The notes under the pieces are model-generated. The model saw nothing but the letters and a program-made list of their open reading frames with translations. It had not been told where the DNA came from and ran no database searches. Of a DNA stretch of 64,000 bases, positions 50,045-60,800 are shown in pieces. Position 1 is the stretch's first letter. Each line of letters starts with the position of its first letter. The position numbers were made by a program, and so were the translations under genes. The DNA comes from Auriscalpium vulgare (lineage: Eukaryota > Basidiomycota > Agaricomycetes > Russulales > Auriscalpiaceae): NCBI GenBank assembly GCA_019915015.1, contig JAHBBC010000021.1:248001-312000 (forward strand). Direction: 5' to 3'.

Positions 50045-53000
50045 ATGTCTCAAACTACCTACCCTTGTGACTGCATTCCGATCTGCCGGGGTGTCTTGAC
50101 ACAACTGCACTCGAAGCGAAATTACCGACATCACCTTCAGATGCAAAAAGAGCACGACCTTGCACTAGCCACAGCTCGGGTAGCCGCAGCAGCAGCGGAC
50201 CAAGGATCGAGCACTGGTCTTGTGCGCCCCCCAGCTTCTCCATTGGCATCTGAGCCGGCCTCGAAACGAACAAGACAAGACACACCCGACTTCTCGAGTA
50301 ACCTGGTACGTCCCGGCTGTTTGAAGGCATGGTTGCGTACTGACACAATTTTTGATAGATCCTCGAAGACGCACCCGTTCCCCCGAGTCCGCCAAGACTT
50401 CAAATCGAAGAGGAAGAAGAAGAAAATCTATACGGAGGCCTCCCGCTATATGTAGGGCAACCCGTATGTTCACCACCTTTACAAGTGCCCCGCTGTACGT
50501 TGACACAGTTCCTGGTAGCTCCTTGAAGACGCGCGGAGGACATCCGTTTCCCCGAGTCCGCCAAGACGACAAATTGAAGAGAATGAAGAAGACAATCCAT
50601 GCGGCGGCCTCCTGCTAAATGTAGTGCAACCGGTATGTCCACCTCTACGAACTGCAGCAGCGTACACTTACACAACTCTTGATAGCTTCCTGGAGACGCA
50701 CGCACACAGGCTTCCCCGAGCCCGCCGAGACCGCATGTTGAAGATGACGATGATGAAGACCTTTACGGCGAGTTAGCACGCCCGGATCGCGCGTCCCCAG
50801 TGCCACTCCGTGCATCACCCAGCATAGCACTACCACTGGATGACATCGAGGAGGACCTTGGTGAAAATGTCAACGGAGGTGCGCATGACAATCGCCCGCG
50901 GGGTCCTCCTCGGTATGAGGCCCGAGATGCTATTCCAGACGACATTCCCGGTGGTCCTGGAGAGCCGGAAGCCATGGTGGCTCATCTAGGCGACCTCAAG
51001 AATGCCCTCGCCTTTGTGCAAGGACTCCGTGATGCGATGCTCGAGGGCAGCGGGCTGTCCCCCGATGTCATAGAGCGCCTTCGAAACCCAATCACATCCC
51101 CTGCCGACGTCGAGGACCCGGACTTTCGTCTGGCCCTGGATTTCTTCTTGGCGACCACAACTGGATCAGAAGACAACTACACAGCAACGCGCACTGCGTA
51201 TCATCGCAGGCACCCCGACCAGCCTGAGATCATGTCGCTCTACCAGATCAAGCAAAAGGTCTGCGAGCTCAGTGGCGTCTCCCCCATCCTTACCGACATG
51301 TGTCCCAACACATGTCTTGCATACACCGGCCCCTTTTCCGAGCGGGAGTCCTGCTCATACTGCGGTATCTCACGCTGGCATCCAAGCAAAGGCCATGGCG
51401 TCCCTGCTCGCCAGTTCCTCACCATTCCTATCGGTTCCCAGCTCCAGGCCCTTTATCGCAGCAAGGAGAGTGCGAAGAATATGCGCCACCGCAAAGAGCG
51501 CACGGAGGAGATATTGCGCGAGCTCAGACACGAGGGAAGCACAGGCATACAGGTCTACGACGACGTCTACCATGGCAGCGACTACCTCGATGCAGTCGAT
51601 CGCGGGGACATCGGTCCTGAGGACATCGTCCTCATGTACTCCATCGACGGTGCACAGCTCTATCAGAGCAAGCAGTCTGACTGTTGGATCTCGATTTGGG
51701 TCATACTCAACCTCCCGCCCGAGCTACGTTACAAGAAGAAACATGTCCTCCCCAGCAGCTTCATTGGTGGCCCCAACAAACCCAAGCATGCAGACTCCTA
51801 CATGTATGTCAGCCTTCACCATCTCGCGGCGCTCATGAAGGACGGTCTAGCCATCTGGGATGCTCTCGTGAATCAAGTCATCACAAGGAACCTCTTCTTT
51901 GCCCTGGGGACTGCAGATGGACCTGGCCTGTGCTATCTCAACGGCAGGGTTCCTCACCATGGAGCGAAGGGCTGTCGCACACACTGCGGCATCAAAGGTC
52001 GCCACAAGAAAGACGCACCCCACTATTACATTCCCCTCTTACTACCCGACAACTACACTGAAGAAAATTGCAACCACGGCGACTACGACGTCTACAATTT
52101 GCCAGTCCCCTCGGCGGATGAATACATGGAGGATTTGAAGAAGCTTCTTGCTGCGAGGACAGAAGCACAGTTCAAGCGCCTGCGTCGCGAGACTGGTATA
52201 ACCAAGCCCAGTCTCTTCAGTGGACTTCCTTCCAATCGACGACTGGCCATACCCGGCTGCTTCCCCATCGACCTCTTACACCTCGTTGCCCTGAACATCA
52301 CCGAGCTTCTCATTTCTCTTTGGCGAGGGACCATATTTTGCGAAAAGCCAGACTCCAAAACACTTTGGGACTGGATGGTGCTAGTAGGCGACACCTGGAA
52401 GAAGCATGGTGCGTTCGTTGCATCGCTGCGTTGCTACCTGCCCGGCTCCTTTGATCGCCCTCCTCGCAACCCTGCGGAGAAGATCTCCAGCGGCTACAAG
52501 GCCTGGGAGTTCCTCATGTACATCTTCGCCATGGGTCCCTCTGTCTTTCGCGGCATCCTTCCCAGGCCTTACTATATAAGCTTCTGCAAGCTCGTGCGCG
52601 CCGTCCGCCTGCTTCATCAACGCAGCATAGTCGCACTAGCACTGGCGGAGGCCCACAGATTTGTCCTGGAGTTTACGGAGGAGTTCGAGCTCATGTACTA
52701 CCAGAGGAAGGCTACGCGGATCCACTTTTGCCGCCAGAGCATCCACGGCATGTCTCACATTGCCCCGGGAACAGTCCTGAACGGACCTGCCTGCTACTAT
52801 GAGCAGTGGGTTCTGGAACGTACCATTGGCAATCTGGGAGAGGAGATCAAGCAGCCTTTGATGCCTTTCGCAAATCTCGCGCAGCGCGGCCTTCGACGAT
52901 GCCAAGTCAATGCCCTGAAGGCCATGATACCTGACCTGGACCCAGACCAGCCACGAGTCCCTCGCGGCGCAGCGGATCTTGGCAATGGCTACGTCCTCCT

Positions 53001-53604
53001 CCGAGCACGCGATGAACACCCCTGGACCCTAGAAGGCGTGGCTGCTAGAGTACTTCGGGACTATACAACCAGCCAGAGTGCGAACGGCGAGCTACCCGCA
53101 GACTGGAGTCCTCGAGTCTACCGATGGGCTCGTCTGCGCCTTCCTAACGGTCAGATTGCTCGTGCGCTGTGGAAGGAAGGTCAACGTGTACAGGATGCCA
53201 TCCGCCGAGCTCGCAACATCCTGGTATTTGTCTAGCCTATTTAGTGTGATGGATGCTGGCTCAAATTGTCTGATCAGGTTCAACACGAAGGCACACAGCA
53301 AATAGCTGAGGTGCAGTTCTACTTTCGTGACACCAACAACGAAGCCGTCGCGCTGGTATCCCTCTTTTCTCATCCAGACCCGGAAGTTCTTCAGGAAACA
53401 TCCAAGACTTTGGCAGTATGTGACTACAACGGCGAGGAGTCCTTTGCAATAGTCAAGGTGACCGCAATCCGCTCCGTCGTAGCCATGCTCCCGATGTGGG
53501 ACAAGACGGAATTCCGGGATAATCAATTTTCATTGTGTGAGAAGATGGGTTTGGAGGTCGCAGAGTTAGGAGGGGCAGCAGATGAAGACGAGGATGAGGA
53601 ATGA
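50045..53604 (+). CDS. CACTA-type (Tnp2, transposase family 21) transposase
   Basis: DNA transposase of the CACTA/EnSpm superfamily. Exons with consistent phases: 50045-50305, 50359-50463, 50519-50632, 50686-53223 and 53278-53604. Exon 1 has a Cys-rich start (TTYPCDCIPICRGVLTQL). Exons 2, 3 and the start of exon 4 are three diverged copies of one unit. The large exon carries a cysteine cluster (MCPNTCLAYTGPF...SCSYCGISRW) and the Tnp2 core: VLMYSIDGAQLYQSKQSDCW, WVILNLPPELRYKKKHVLP, GPNKPKHADSYMYVSLHHL, AKGCRTHCGIKGRHK, and YEQWVLERTIGNLGEEIKQP. The last exon adds VQFYFRDTNNEAVALVSLF and VVAMLPMW, usual for fungal Tnp2. The frame is open throughout, so the protein may be functional. Terminal inverted repeats were not identified. 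Confidence 0.92.
50359..50754 (+). repeat. Tandem triplication of one exon-intron unit
   Basis: Three units start at 50359, 50519 and 50686. Each encodes LEDA...SPSPPR...IEEEEE...YGGL-type sequence. The first two end in QP followed by a GTATGT donor, and all three are preceded by an acceptor after a short intron containing TTGACACAGTT- or ACACAACTC-like sequence. All three introns are phase 0, so copies can be added without breaking the frame. Confidence 0.85.
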
Positions 53605-54184
53605 ATAGCATTTGTATTAAGGCTACTATGATATGCAGTACAAAATAGAAACTCCCCCGTGGTACTCGACGTGTATGCCACTGCCTTTGCGTCGTCCCCA
53701 GGTCGTCCCATTCATCACGGGCTGCGCACGCCCCGGCCCGCTCGGATATGATCGACGGCGTGCGCACCTCGTCTCCGAAGTCGACGAGCAGCGCGAGCTC
53801 GAGCGCGGCCTCGCGGTGCGCGAACGGCGCAGGCCCACCGGGGAACAGCGCGGCAACCTGTGTGTGCGCGCGCGCGAAGACGGGCGACACGTCAAGCGCG
53901 GCGGACGCGCTGGTGCACACGAGCACGGCGAGTGCAGGGTACGGCGTCGTCGCATCCAGGGCCCTGGTGTCGTGCGGATGTGCAGGCGGTAAGGAAGGGT
54001 GGGTGGGTGACGGGAAAGGAGATGGTGCTCACGCGTCTTGGTACAGGTGCGCGAGCAGCGCCTGGAAGTCGGCGATCGCGAGGTTGACGGACGGCGGGAT
54101 GGCGAGCACTGCGTCGCCACCCGGTGATAGGTTCAGGCCGCGGGCAAGCGTGTAGCGAGACGTCGCGAGACGGGGAAGCAGCAT
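53453..54184 (-). pseudogene. Two-exon gene fragment, 3' end probably lost at the transposon border
   Basis: Exon 54033-54184 starts MLLPRLATSRYTLARGLN and continues SPGGDAVLAIPPSVNLAIAD and FQALLAHLYQD. A clean GT-AG intron (53964-54032) joins it in frame to ALDATTPYPALAVLVCTSAS, HTQVAALFPGGPAPF and LALLVDFGDEVRTPS. After about 53700 the frame runs on without landmarks into the antisense of the transposase and stops only at 53453, so the natural end seems to be missing. I do not recognise the family. It sits between the CACTA and Gypsy elements, so its upstream side may also have been moved. A real intact short gene cannot be excluded. Confidence 0.45.
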
Positions 54185-54356
54185 GCGAGGCGCAGGGTCG
54201 CGGGAGCGGGGGTGATGGGAACGTGGTCCGGCGACCCAGGAGCAACCGGGACTGGCGACGGAACGGATCACCGGAACGGGCTAGATCGGGAGGGCTTAGC
54301 GACGTAGGTAGAGCCACTACTTAGGGAGCTGCGCGAGACGTAGCAACCCAATCAAC

Positions 54357-54781
54357 CTGTGGGCGGCGCAAGCCACCCACACCCTTTACCTCACAGAAAC
54401 TGTAGCCTGAGGCGCTACCAGACTTAGGAAGGAAGGACCCCACCGATGTGGGAACAGGTAGGCAGGCGGACAGGCAAGAGGGGGTGCGACGGCCCATAGG
54501 CGGACGCTTCGCACACGGGTGCGAAGCACTCGGAGGAGGATCCCGTAGAGGGCATCCCCAGGCAGGTGAGTGTTTAGTTTGGTGTTTAGGCGGTAGGAGG
54601 TGGCCCCGCACGACCGCGGGGAGGGCACGAAGCGCAACAGCGACACGAACACCTTCCCCCCTCAGCAAGACTAGTCACCCGGACTGGATCGCGACGTATA
54701 GGAGGCAGTGTTGGTGGTTGTTGTCCTGTGAGGCACTCGCCGCACGCCCCGCTAGGGTCCGTCCCGGGTGATAGCGTATCA
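54357..54781 (+). repeat. Candidate 5' LTR of the Gypsy element (5' boundary uncertain)
   Basis: The sequence directly upstream of the primer-binding-site-like TGGAGCCCACCGCG ends in GCGTATCA (CA at 54780-54781), as an LTR should. A TG at 54357 is a possible start. No second copy of this sequence was found in the window, so the boundaries rest on position only. Confidence 0.35.
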
Positions 54782-54784
54782 TTT

Positions 54785-54802
54785 TGGAGCCCACCGCGAG
54801 GG
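54785..54802 (+). other. Candidate primer-binding site
   Basis: TGGAGCCCACCGCGAGGG begins with TGG, the complement of a tRNA CCA end, four bases after the putative LTR end and about 85 bases before the Gag start. Similar TGG-GCCCACCG sequences follow the 5' LTR in many fungal Gypsy elements. Which tRNA would prime was not established. Confidence 0.5.
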
Positions 54803-54871
54803 GTATGGTGATGACGATCGTGTTCGAGCTTTAAAATCAGCCTCGTAGACGGCACCCGGTCGCTGATCAAC

Positions 54872-57800
54872 ATGGCGCCGAAACCCAAGATAGCCCACCT
54901 CCCAACGCGAACACAGCCGCAGAGGACCACGAGGGCGGACGCTCGCAATACGTCGCGACAGGCGGCCATAGAGGCAGAAATCGAGGAACCACAAGACGAA
55001 CAGGGGGAAGTCTCATCGCTATCAAGCCTGCCATCAGAAGAAGAGGATCCGCATGGACCGACCCTCAGTAGGGAGATCCGACGCGCCGGAGAGGACCCTA
55101 GGTCCCTGATCACAGGAGGGGATCGCGTCACGATCGAGGGACTAGAAGGTTTGCTTCTGAATTCTGATGGTGGCGATAGCGACCATCACACACGGCATGA
55201 TCCGGAAGGGGAATGCTCGAGGAACGAACGGGTCAGTCCGGGATGGGGACGGGCCGTTTCCTTACAAGATAGGACTTCGCGAAACGTCGCGGAAGCTAGC
55301 AACAATCCCCAAGAAGCTCCATCAAGCCGTTCGAACCCCAGCAACCCAAAGTCGCCAACACAGTCAGGAATGAGTACACAGCAACAAGGAACAGGAACGG
55401 GTGGAGGAGGCGGCGGCATAGGCGGAGGCGGTGGAGGAGGGGGAGGCGGCGGACAACAGGCAATACCGCCTCAGCCCAACGTCGCGCCAGTCGCAATGCC
55501 TACCCGCGGGGACCGCAATGCACCGTCTTTCAATCAGAAGGCCCGCGAGTTACCGCGTTACTTCGACGAGCTGAACCATCTCTTTGCCCGGGCTCAACTA
55601 GCGGATGATACGGCGAAGAAGGGCCATGCAGTGCGTTACCTAGACGTCGCGACGGCTGAGGAGTGGGAAGCGAGGCCGGAGTTTAAGGATCCCACCAAGA
55701 CCTACCAAGACTTTCAGGACGCCATTGTTAAACTGTACCCGGGAGCCGATGAGGACCGCAAGTATACCATCGCGGACATGGACGCGCTCGTAGGCAGTCG
55801 GTACCGTCTGGGCATTGCGTCCGGCGGCGAGCTCAGCGAATTCTATCGGCAGTTCTTCGCGATCACCGACTTCCTGGTTAAGAAAAGCAGGATCTCGACC
55901 CGTGAGCGCGATATCGCGTTCCTTCGCGCTTTCCAGGACAGCCTCATGAACAGGGTGGCGACGAGACTGCAGATCAAATTGCCGGACCACGATAAAGAAA
56001 CACCGTACCCCATGGCCGACGTGCTAGAGGCAGGAGAGTACGAGCTGAGGGGCACTCCCTCAATCGTACCAGCGGTCAGCGCAGGACCGGCAGTGGCGGT
56101 TGCAACGACGGAGCCTGTAATCAAAATAGAACAGTTTCAAGAAGCAATCAAAGCCGCGGTTGCCGAACAGTTCGCGCGGATGCTCGTCAACCAGGGGAAC
56201 GGCGGAGGTCAGAGGGGTTATGGGGGTACCTCGGGAACTCAACAGCCGCGCGCCACGCAAGGAAATCAAGGCGGACAGGGAGGGCCGGCAGGATGCCTTT
56301 TCTGCGGCCAAACGGGGCACTTCGTCAGGGAATGTATGGTGGTCCAGGACTACATCGCGACGGGTCGCGTATCTAGGGACCACAACAACCGGGTCGTTCT
56401 GAAGGGTGGAGGGCTTATCCCGCTAGGAGAAGGCCCGCTGAAGCAGCGTGTGGATGCGTACTACGCCGGGAATCAACACGGACAGTCAGAAGCCATGATG
56501 CTGACGACGATGGACTACGAGCCAGTGCCGGCCAAAGTGCAGAAGGTCGCCGGCCTAATCCAACTGACGCCGCAATTGACCGACGAAGACAGAATGACGG
56601 AGCTCCAGCAGGAGATGGCAGTGCTCCTGACGGCCCGAGCGGAAAGGCAAGCTCAGAAGGAACGCCGGCAGGCCGCACTGGACGCGGGCGAGTTTCCCCA
56701 GGCAATAGGGCTGCTGCCTGGCGAGCGCGAAAGATCGCGACGAGTTCCAGAGGTGGTCATTCCGAAGAGGAAGCCGTTTACGCAAGCCAAGAAGCAGGTT
56801 TCCTTCGAGCCGGAGGCCGTCGACCGACCAGGGGAGACTGGGGATAGCGCAGACAACCCAAGGCGGGCCGACGAAGACACCACAGCGGGTGAGGAGCCGT
56901 TAACACCTCCGATCCACCCTTTCGCGAAGGTACCCGACGCGACGTACATAGGGCCGGCAAGTTACCAACGAAGCGCGGGGCAGCGCAAGGCGGACCCAGC
57001 ATACAATAAGGTCGCCCCGGTCCGCGACCCCGTAATAGCAAGTAAGGTTTATGAGAGGGCCATGAATGCGGAGGTCACCTTGACACAGAGGGAGCTCATG
57101 TCCATTGCCCCGGAAGTACGCGCTCAAGTTCGCAACGTGGTGACCCCTAAGCGGGTCCCAAACGAGGCAAGAGTACCAGTAGTCCAGGCGATGGTGGAAA
57201 GCGAACCAGAGCTCTTTCCGTTCGACTTTGACCAGGACGAAGGGGAAGGAGAGGACGAGAAGGTGGTGAGGGGATTCGCGGACCATATGCCCGAAACCTT
57301 TCTGCAAGCCCTGGGACACCAGCCAACGGAGTTGCCCGAGGGGACGCGTGTAGGAGAAGTCATTGTGGAGGTTCTGATGGGAGATCTAGGAGAAGCAGGA
57401 GAAGGGGAACCAGACCCTGAGCCGTTGGAAGTCGCCAAGGAATCGCTGGCCCTCCGTTCGATCTTGCCACTAGTCGACAACCAAGCGCACATCGAGGCAG
57501 TCGTGGATCCCGGGTCGCAGATTATTTCCATGTCCGAGGACGTATGCCATTACCTCGGGCTGCATTACGATCCGAACGTTCGCCTGGATATGATATCGGC
57601 CAACAAAAGTCGCGATAGGTCGCTAGGCCTGGCTAGAAACGTCCCGATGAAGATTGGGGGTATAACGCTATACGTACAGGTGCATATCATCCGCAACCCG
57701 GCGTACGACATGCTCCTGGGGAGGCCCTTTGACGTTCTCACGGGAAGTACCGTGCAAAACTTTGCAGACGAGAGGCAGACAATCACGATCACGGACCCAA

Positions 57801-57895
57801 ACACGGGAGTCATGGCGTCAATCCCCACTATTCCACGCGGCCGCAAGCGCATCTCGCGAACCCAGAAGCAGGGGGTGGAGGGTTTTCGCGACTAG
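54872..57895 (+). CDS. Gypsy retrotransposon Gag with C-terminal aspartic protease (ORF1)
   Basis: 1007 codons. The order is an acidic/polar N-terminus, a Gly-rich spacer near residues 172-195 (GGGGGGIGGGGGGGGGGG), then the capsid-type retrotrans_gag helical region (ELPRYFDELNHLFARAQLAD, TYQDFQDAIVKLYPGADEDR, ARERDIAF-type block LRAFQDSLMNRVATRL). A CCHC zinc knuckle CLFCGQTGHFVREC lies near residue 475. After a charged linker comes an aspartic protease with VVDPGSQIISMSEDV near residue 878 and YDMLLGRPFDVLTG. The protease is therefore in ORF1. The frame is uninterrupted, which points to a young copy. The stop UAG (57893-57895) comes seven bases after the slippery heptamer. Confidence 0.92.
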   Translation: MAPKPKIAHLPTRTQPQRTTRADARNTSRQAAIEAEIEEPQDEQGEVSSLSSLPSEEEDPHGPTLSREIRRAGEDPRSLITGGDRVTIEGLEGLLLNSDGGDSDHHTRHDPEGECSRNERVSPGWGRAVSLQDRTSRNVAEASNNPQEAPSSRSNPSNPKSPTQSGMSTQQQGTGTGGGGGGIGGGGGGGGGGGQQAIPPQPNVAPVAMPTRGDRNAPSFNQKARELPRYFDELNHLFARAQLADDTAKKGHAVRYLDVATAEEWEARPEFKDPTKTYQDFQDAIVKLYPGADEDRKYTIADMDALVGSRYRLGIASGGELSEFYRQFFAITDFLVKKSRISTRERDIAFLRAFQDSLMNRVATRLQIKLPDHDKETPYPMADVLEAGEYELRGTPSIVPAVSAGPAVAVATTEPVIKIEQFQEAIKAAVAEQFARMLVNQGNGGGQRGYGGTSGTQQPRATQGNQGGQGGPAGCLFCGQTGHFVRECMVVQDYIATGRVSRDHNNRVVLKGGGLIPLGEGPLKQRVDAYYAGNQHGQSEAMMLTTMDYEPVPAKVQKVAGLIQLTPQLTDEDRMTELQQEMAVLLTARAERQAQKERRQAALDAGEFPQAIGLLPGERERSRRVPEVVIPKRKPFTQAKKQVSFEPEAVDRPGETGDSADNPRRADEDTTAGEEPLTPPIHPFAKVPDATYIGPASYQRSAGQRKADPAYNKVAPVRDPVIASKVYERAMNAEVTLTQRELMSIAPEVRAQVRNVVTPKRVPNEARVPVVQAMVESEPELFPFDFDQDEGEGEDEKVVRGFADHMPETFLQALGHQPTELPEGTRVGEVIVEVLMGDLGEAGEGEPDPEPLEVAKESLALRSILPLVDNQAHIEAVVDPGSQIISMSEDVCHYLGLHYDPNVRLDMISANKSRDRSLGLARNVPMKIGGITLYVQVHIIRNPAYDMLLGRPFDVLTGSTVQNFADERQTITITDPNTGVMASIPTIPRGRKRISRTQKQGVEGFRD
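57880..57886 (+). promoter_or_regulatory. Candidate -1 ribosomal frameshift site (GGGTTTT)
   Basis: Read in the Gag frame as G GGT TTT, it fits the X XXY YYZ heptamer. Slipping one base back changes the frame from GGT TTT CGC GAC TAG to GGG TTT TCG CGA CTA and continues without a stop into Pol. The zero-frame stop lies at 57893. I did not fold the downstream RNA. Confidence 0.8.
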
Positions 57896-60800
57896 AGGAT
57901 TTGTTGGAGGACCAGGAGGAGGTAGGGCTGGTCGTGGGGTTCGAGCCCGATAAGCCTGATACTCTTAGAATGGAATCCCTGGTGTACCTCGAATCCTCGC
58001 CTACAATCGAAGATGTGCAGTCAGCTTATTTGTCAGTGTGCGACCTACCGGAGGAATACGCGGGAGTGTTCGCGAAGCGAGCGGAAGAAGGAGAGGAAGA
58101 GGAGGAACGAGCAAGAGCAGGGACGTTTATTTGGACGGCGGCAGACTGGGGAGACGGCGAGAGTGGGAGAGAAAGAGAGGAGGAAACGGACAGAGGTGAG
58201 CTACAGCCGACCGCGATGCAGCGCGAAGTCTTTGCGGCCACGAAGAAGCGTTACAAGCCAGCACACCTCAAGGTAAAGCCCATTCGTACGGACCTGCCGG
58301 AGCACTTCCGGATCCTCAGAGAGATCAGAGGGGACCCCCTGGCGGATATGCCGCCGCTCCCAGAGAAACCACCGGACTTCGTACCCACGGGAAGGTACAC
58401 CGCGGAACGTCGCGAACAATTTGACCGAGTCCACGACGGAGATTTCCTATGGCCGGAAGAAAGGAAGCTCATGCATGCGTTTATGTGCGCACAAAACGAG
58501 GCATTTGCCTGGGACGACTCGGAGCGGGGGCGCTTCCGAGAAGACTTCTTCCCCCCCGTCACAATACCAGTAGTTCCGCATCGGCCGTGGGTTCAGCGAA
58601 ATATTCCGATTCCGCCAGGGATATACGACAAGGTCATGGCGCTCATCAAGACCAAGATCGCCGCGGGAGTCTACGAGGACTCAAACTCGTCGTACCGCTC
58701 TAGGTGGTTCTGTGTGGTTAAGAAGGACGGGACCAGTCTCCGTATAGTCCATAGTCTGGAACCCCTGAATGCGGTGACCATCGCGCACTCAGGAGTACCC
58801 CCCTTCCCAGATCATTTGGCGGAGCAGTTTGCGGGGCGGCCGTGCGGGGGAATTCTGGACCTCTACGTGGGCTATGACGAAAGGAGACTAGATGAAGCCT
58901 CAAGGGACCTCACGACTTTCCAGACGCCGTACGGCGCAAAACGGCTGGTGACCCTGCCTATGGGGTGGACGAATTCCGTCCCGATCTTCCACGACGACGT
59001 GACCTTTATTCTCCAACCGGAAATCCCGCATATTACGGTGCCTTTTATAGACGACGTCCCCCTGAAGGGGCCGGACTCGGACTACAGGACGGAAGGCGGA
59101 GGATACGAAACGATCCCCGGCAACAACGGCATAAGGCGGTTCGTATGGGAACACTTTAACAACGTTAACAGGGTAGTCCAACGAATGCGCTACTGTCATG
59201 GCACGTTCTCAGGATGGAAATCACAGCTGTGCGTACCAGAATTCTACGTGGTAGGGCATCGCTGCACACCGCAAGGAAGGATGGCAGACGAAGAAAAGGT
59301 CGCGAAGATTCGCAATTGGGGGCCGTGCACGGACCTCTCAGACGTACGGGCTTTCTTGGGGACAGTCGGAGTCCTGCGCATCTTTATCCGTAACTTTGCG
59401 CACCGAGCCCATGCCTTGACACACCTGACGAGGAAGGACGTCCCGTTCGAATGGGGACCCGAACAGTCGCGAGCTATGGAGGACCTCAAGGAGGCAGTCC
59501 TCGCATCACCAGCGCTCCTACCGATTGATTACACGTCGGAGGCCCCCGTGATCCTAGCGGTAGACACCTCGTACATCGCGGTGGGTTTCCTATTGAGTCA
59601 GGCGGACCCCAACGTTCCCCAAGACAGGAAGAGACGCCGATATTCTCGATTTGGTAGCATCGCGCTAAACGACCGCGAAGCGCGGTTCTCGCAGCCCAAG
59701 CTGGAGCTCTATGGTCTTTTTCGAGCCCTGCGGGCCCTTAAAGTCTACCTGATAGGGGTGAGGAACCTGACCATTGAGGTCGACGCCAGGTATATCAAAG
59801 GCATGCTGGAAAATCCTGACCTCGAGCCATCGGCCAGTATGAACAGGTGGATTATAGGCATCCTGATGTTCCATTTTGAGCTAGTGCACGTGCCGGGACT
59901 CTTCCACGGGCCCGACGGCCTATCCAGGAGGCGTAGGCAACCAGGAGACGCTCTGGAACAGGAAGACGACTTCGACGACTGGGTTGATGCGGTGTATGGT
60001 TTCGCACATATCGTAAACATGGTAGTCCCGAAGACAGCGCAAGAGAGAGCCTCGCGACGGCAAGATGGATGGACGGTGCCAGGAAGCATACCAGACGAAC
60101 ATGGGGCTGGTTCGAGCCAGGACGCGATACGTCGCGAGGAGGCCCGGCGCTCCCACGATGAACCGGCCGACGTCTGGGCAACTACGGTCCAAATGCAACC
60201 CGCACCAGTACAGGACGCGACGTATCGCGATGTTCCCAGATCAGACAAGGCTCATGAAGCTGACAAGCGGCTGGAACTAGTCAGGGACTGGTTAGGGACC
60301 CTGGCGCGGCCGGCGGACTTGACCGACGAACAGTTCGCTCGTTTCGCTCGATACGCGCTCCAGTTCTTCAAGGATGGGGACCGCCTTTTCAAAAGGCACC
60401 ACCAAGGCAGGCACCAACTCGTGCTGGGAGGAGACCGACGTATCGCGGTCCTCAAAGCAGCTCATGACGATGTCGGACACAAAGGCGTCTACGCGACGCG
60501 GATGATGCTGTTGGAGCGTTTCTGGTGGCCATACGTGGACGCAGACGTGGCCTGGTGGGTGAGAACGTGCCATATTTGCGAAACCCGACTAGTTCGCCAC
60601 AGCCTGATACCGCCAACGGTGGCAACGCCGGCGAACCTTTTCGCAAAGATGTATGCAGACACCATGCATATGCCAGCAAGCGGCGGATTCAAATACATCG
60701 TGCAAGGACGCTGCTCCGTAACCCACTATCCAGAGTGGAGAATGCTAAGGGCGGAGACGGCGGACGCCATCGCGAAATGGATTTTCGAAGACGTCTTGTG

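Noticed and set aside
53630..53690. GTGGTACTCGACGTG as the right terminal repeat of the CACTA element
   Set aside because: No matching inverted sequence was found upstream of 50045, so the terminus could not be assigned.
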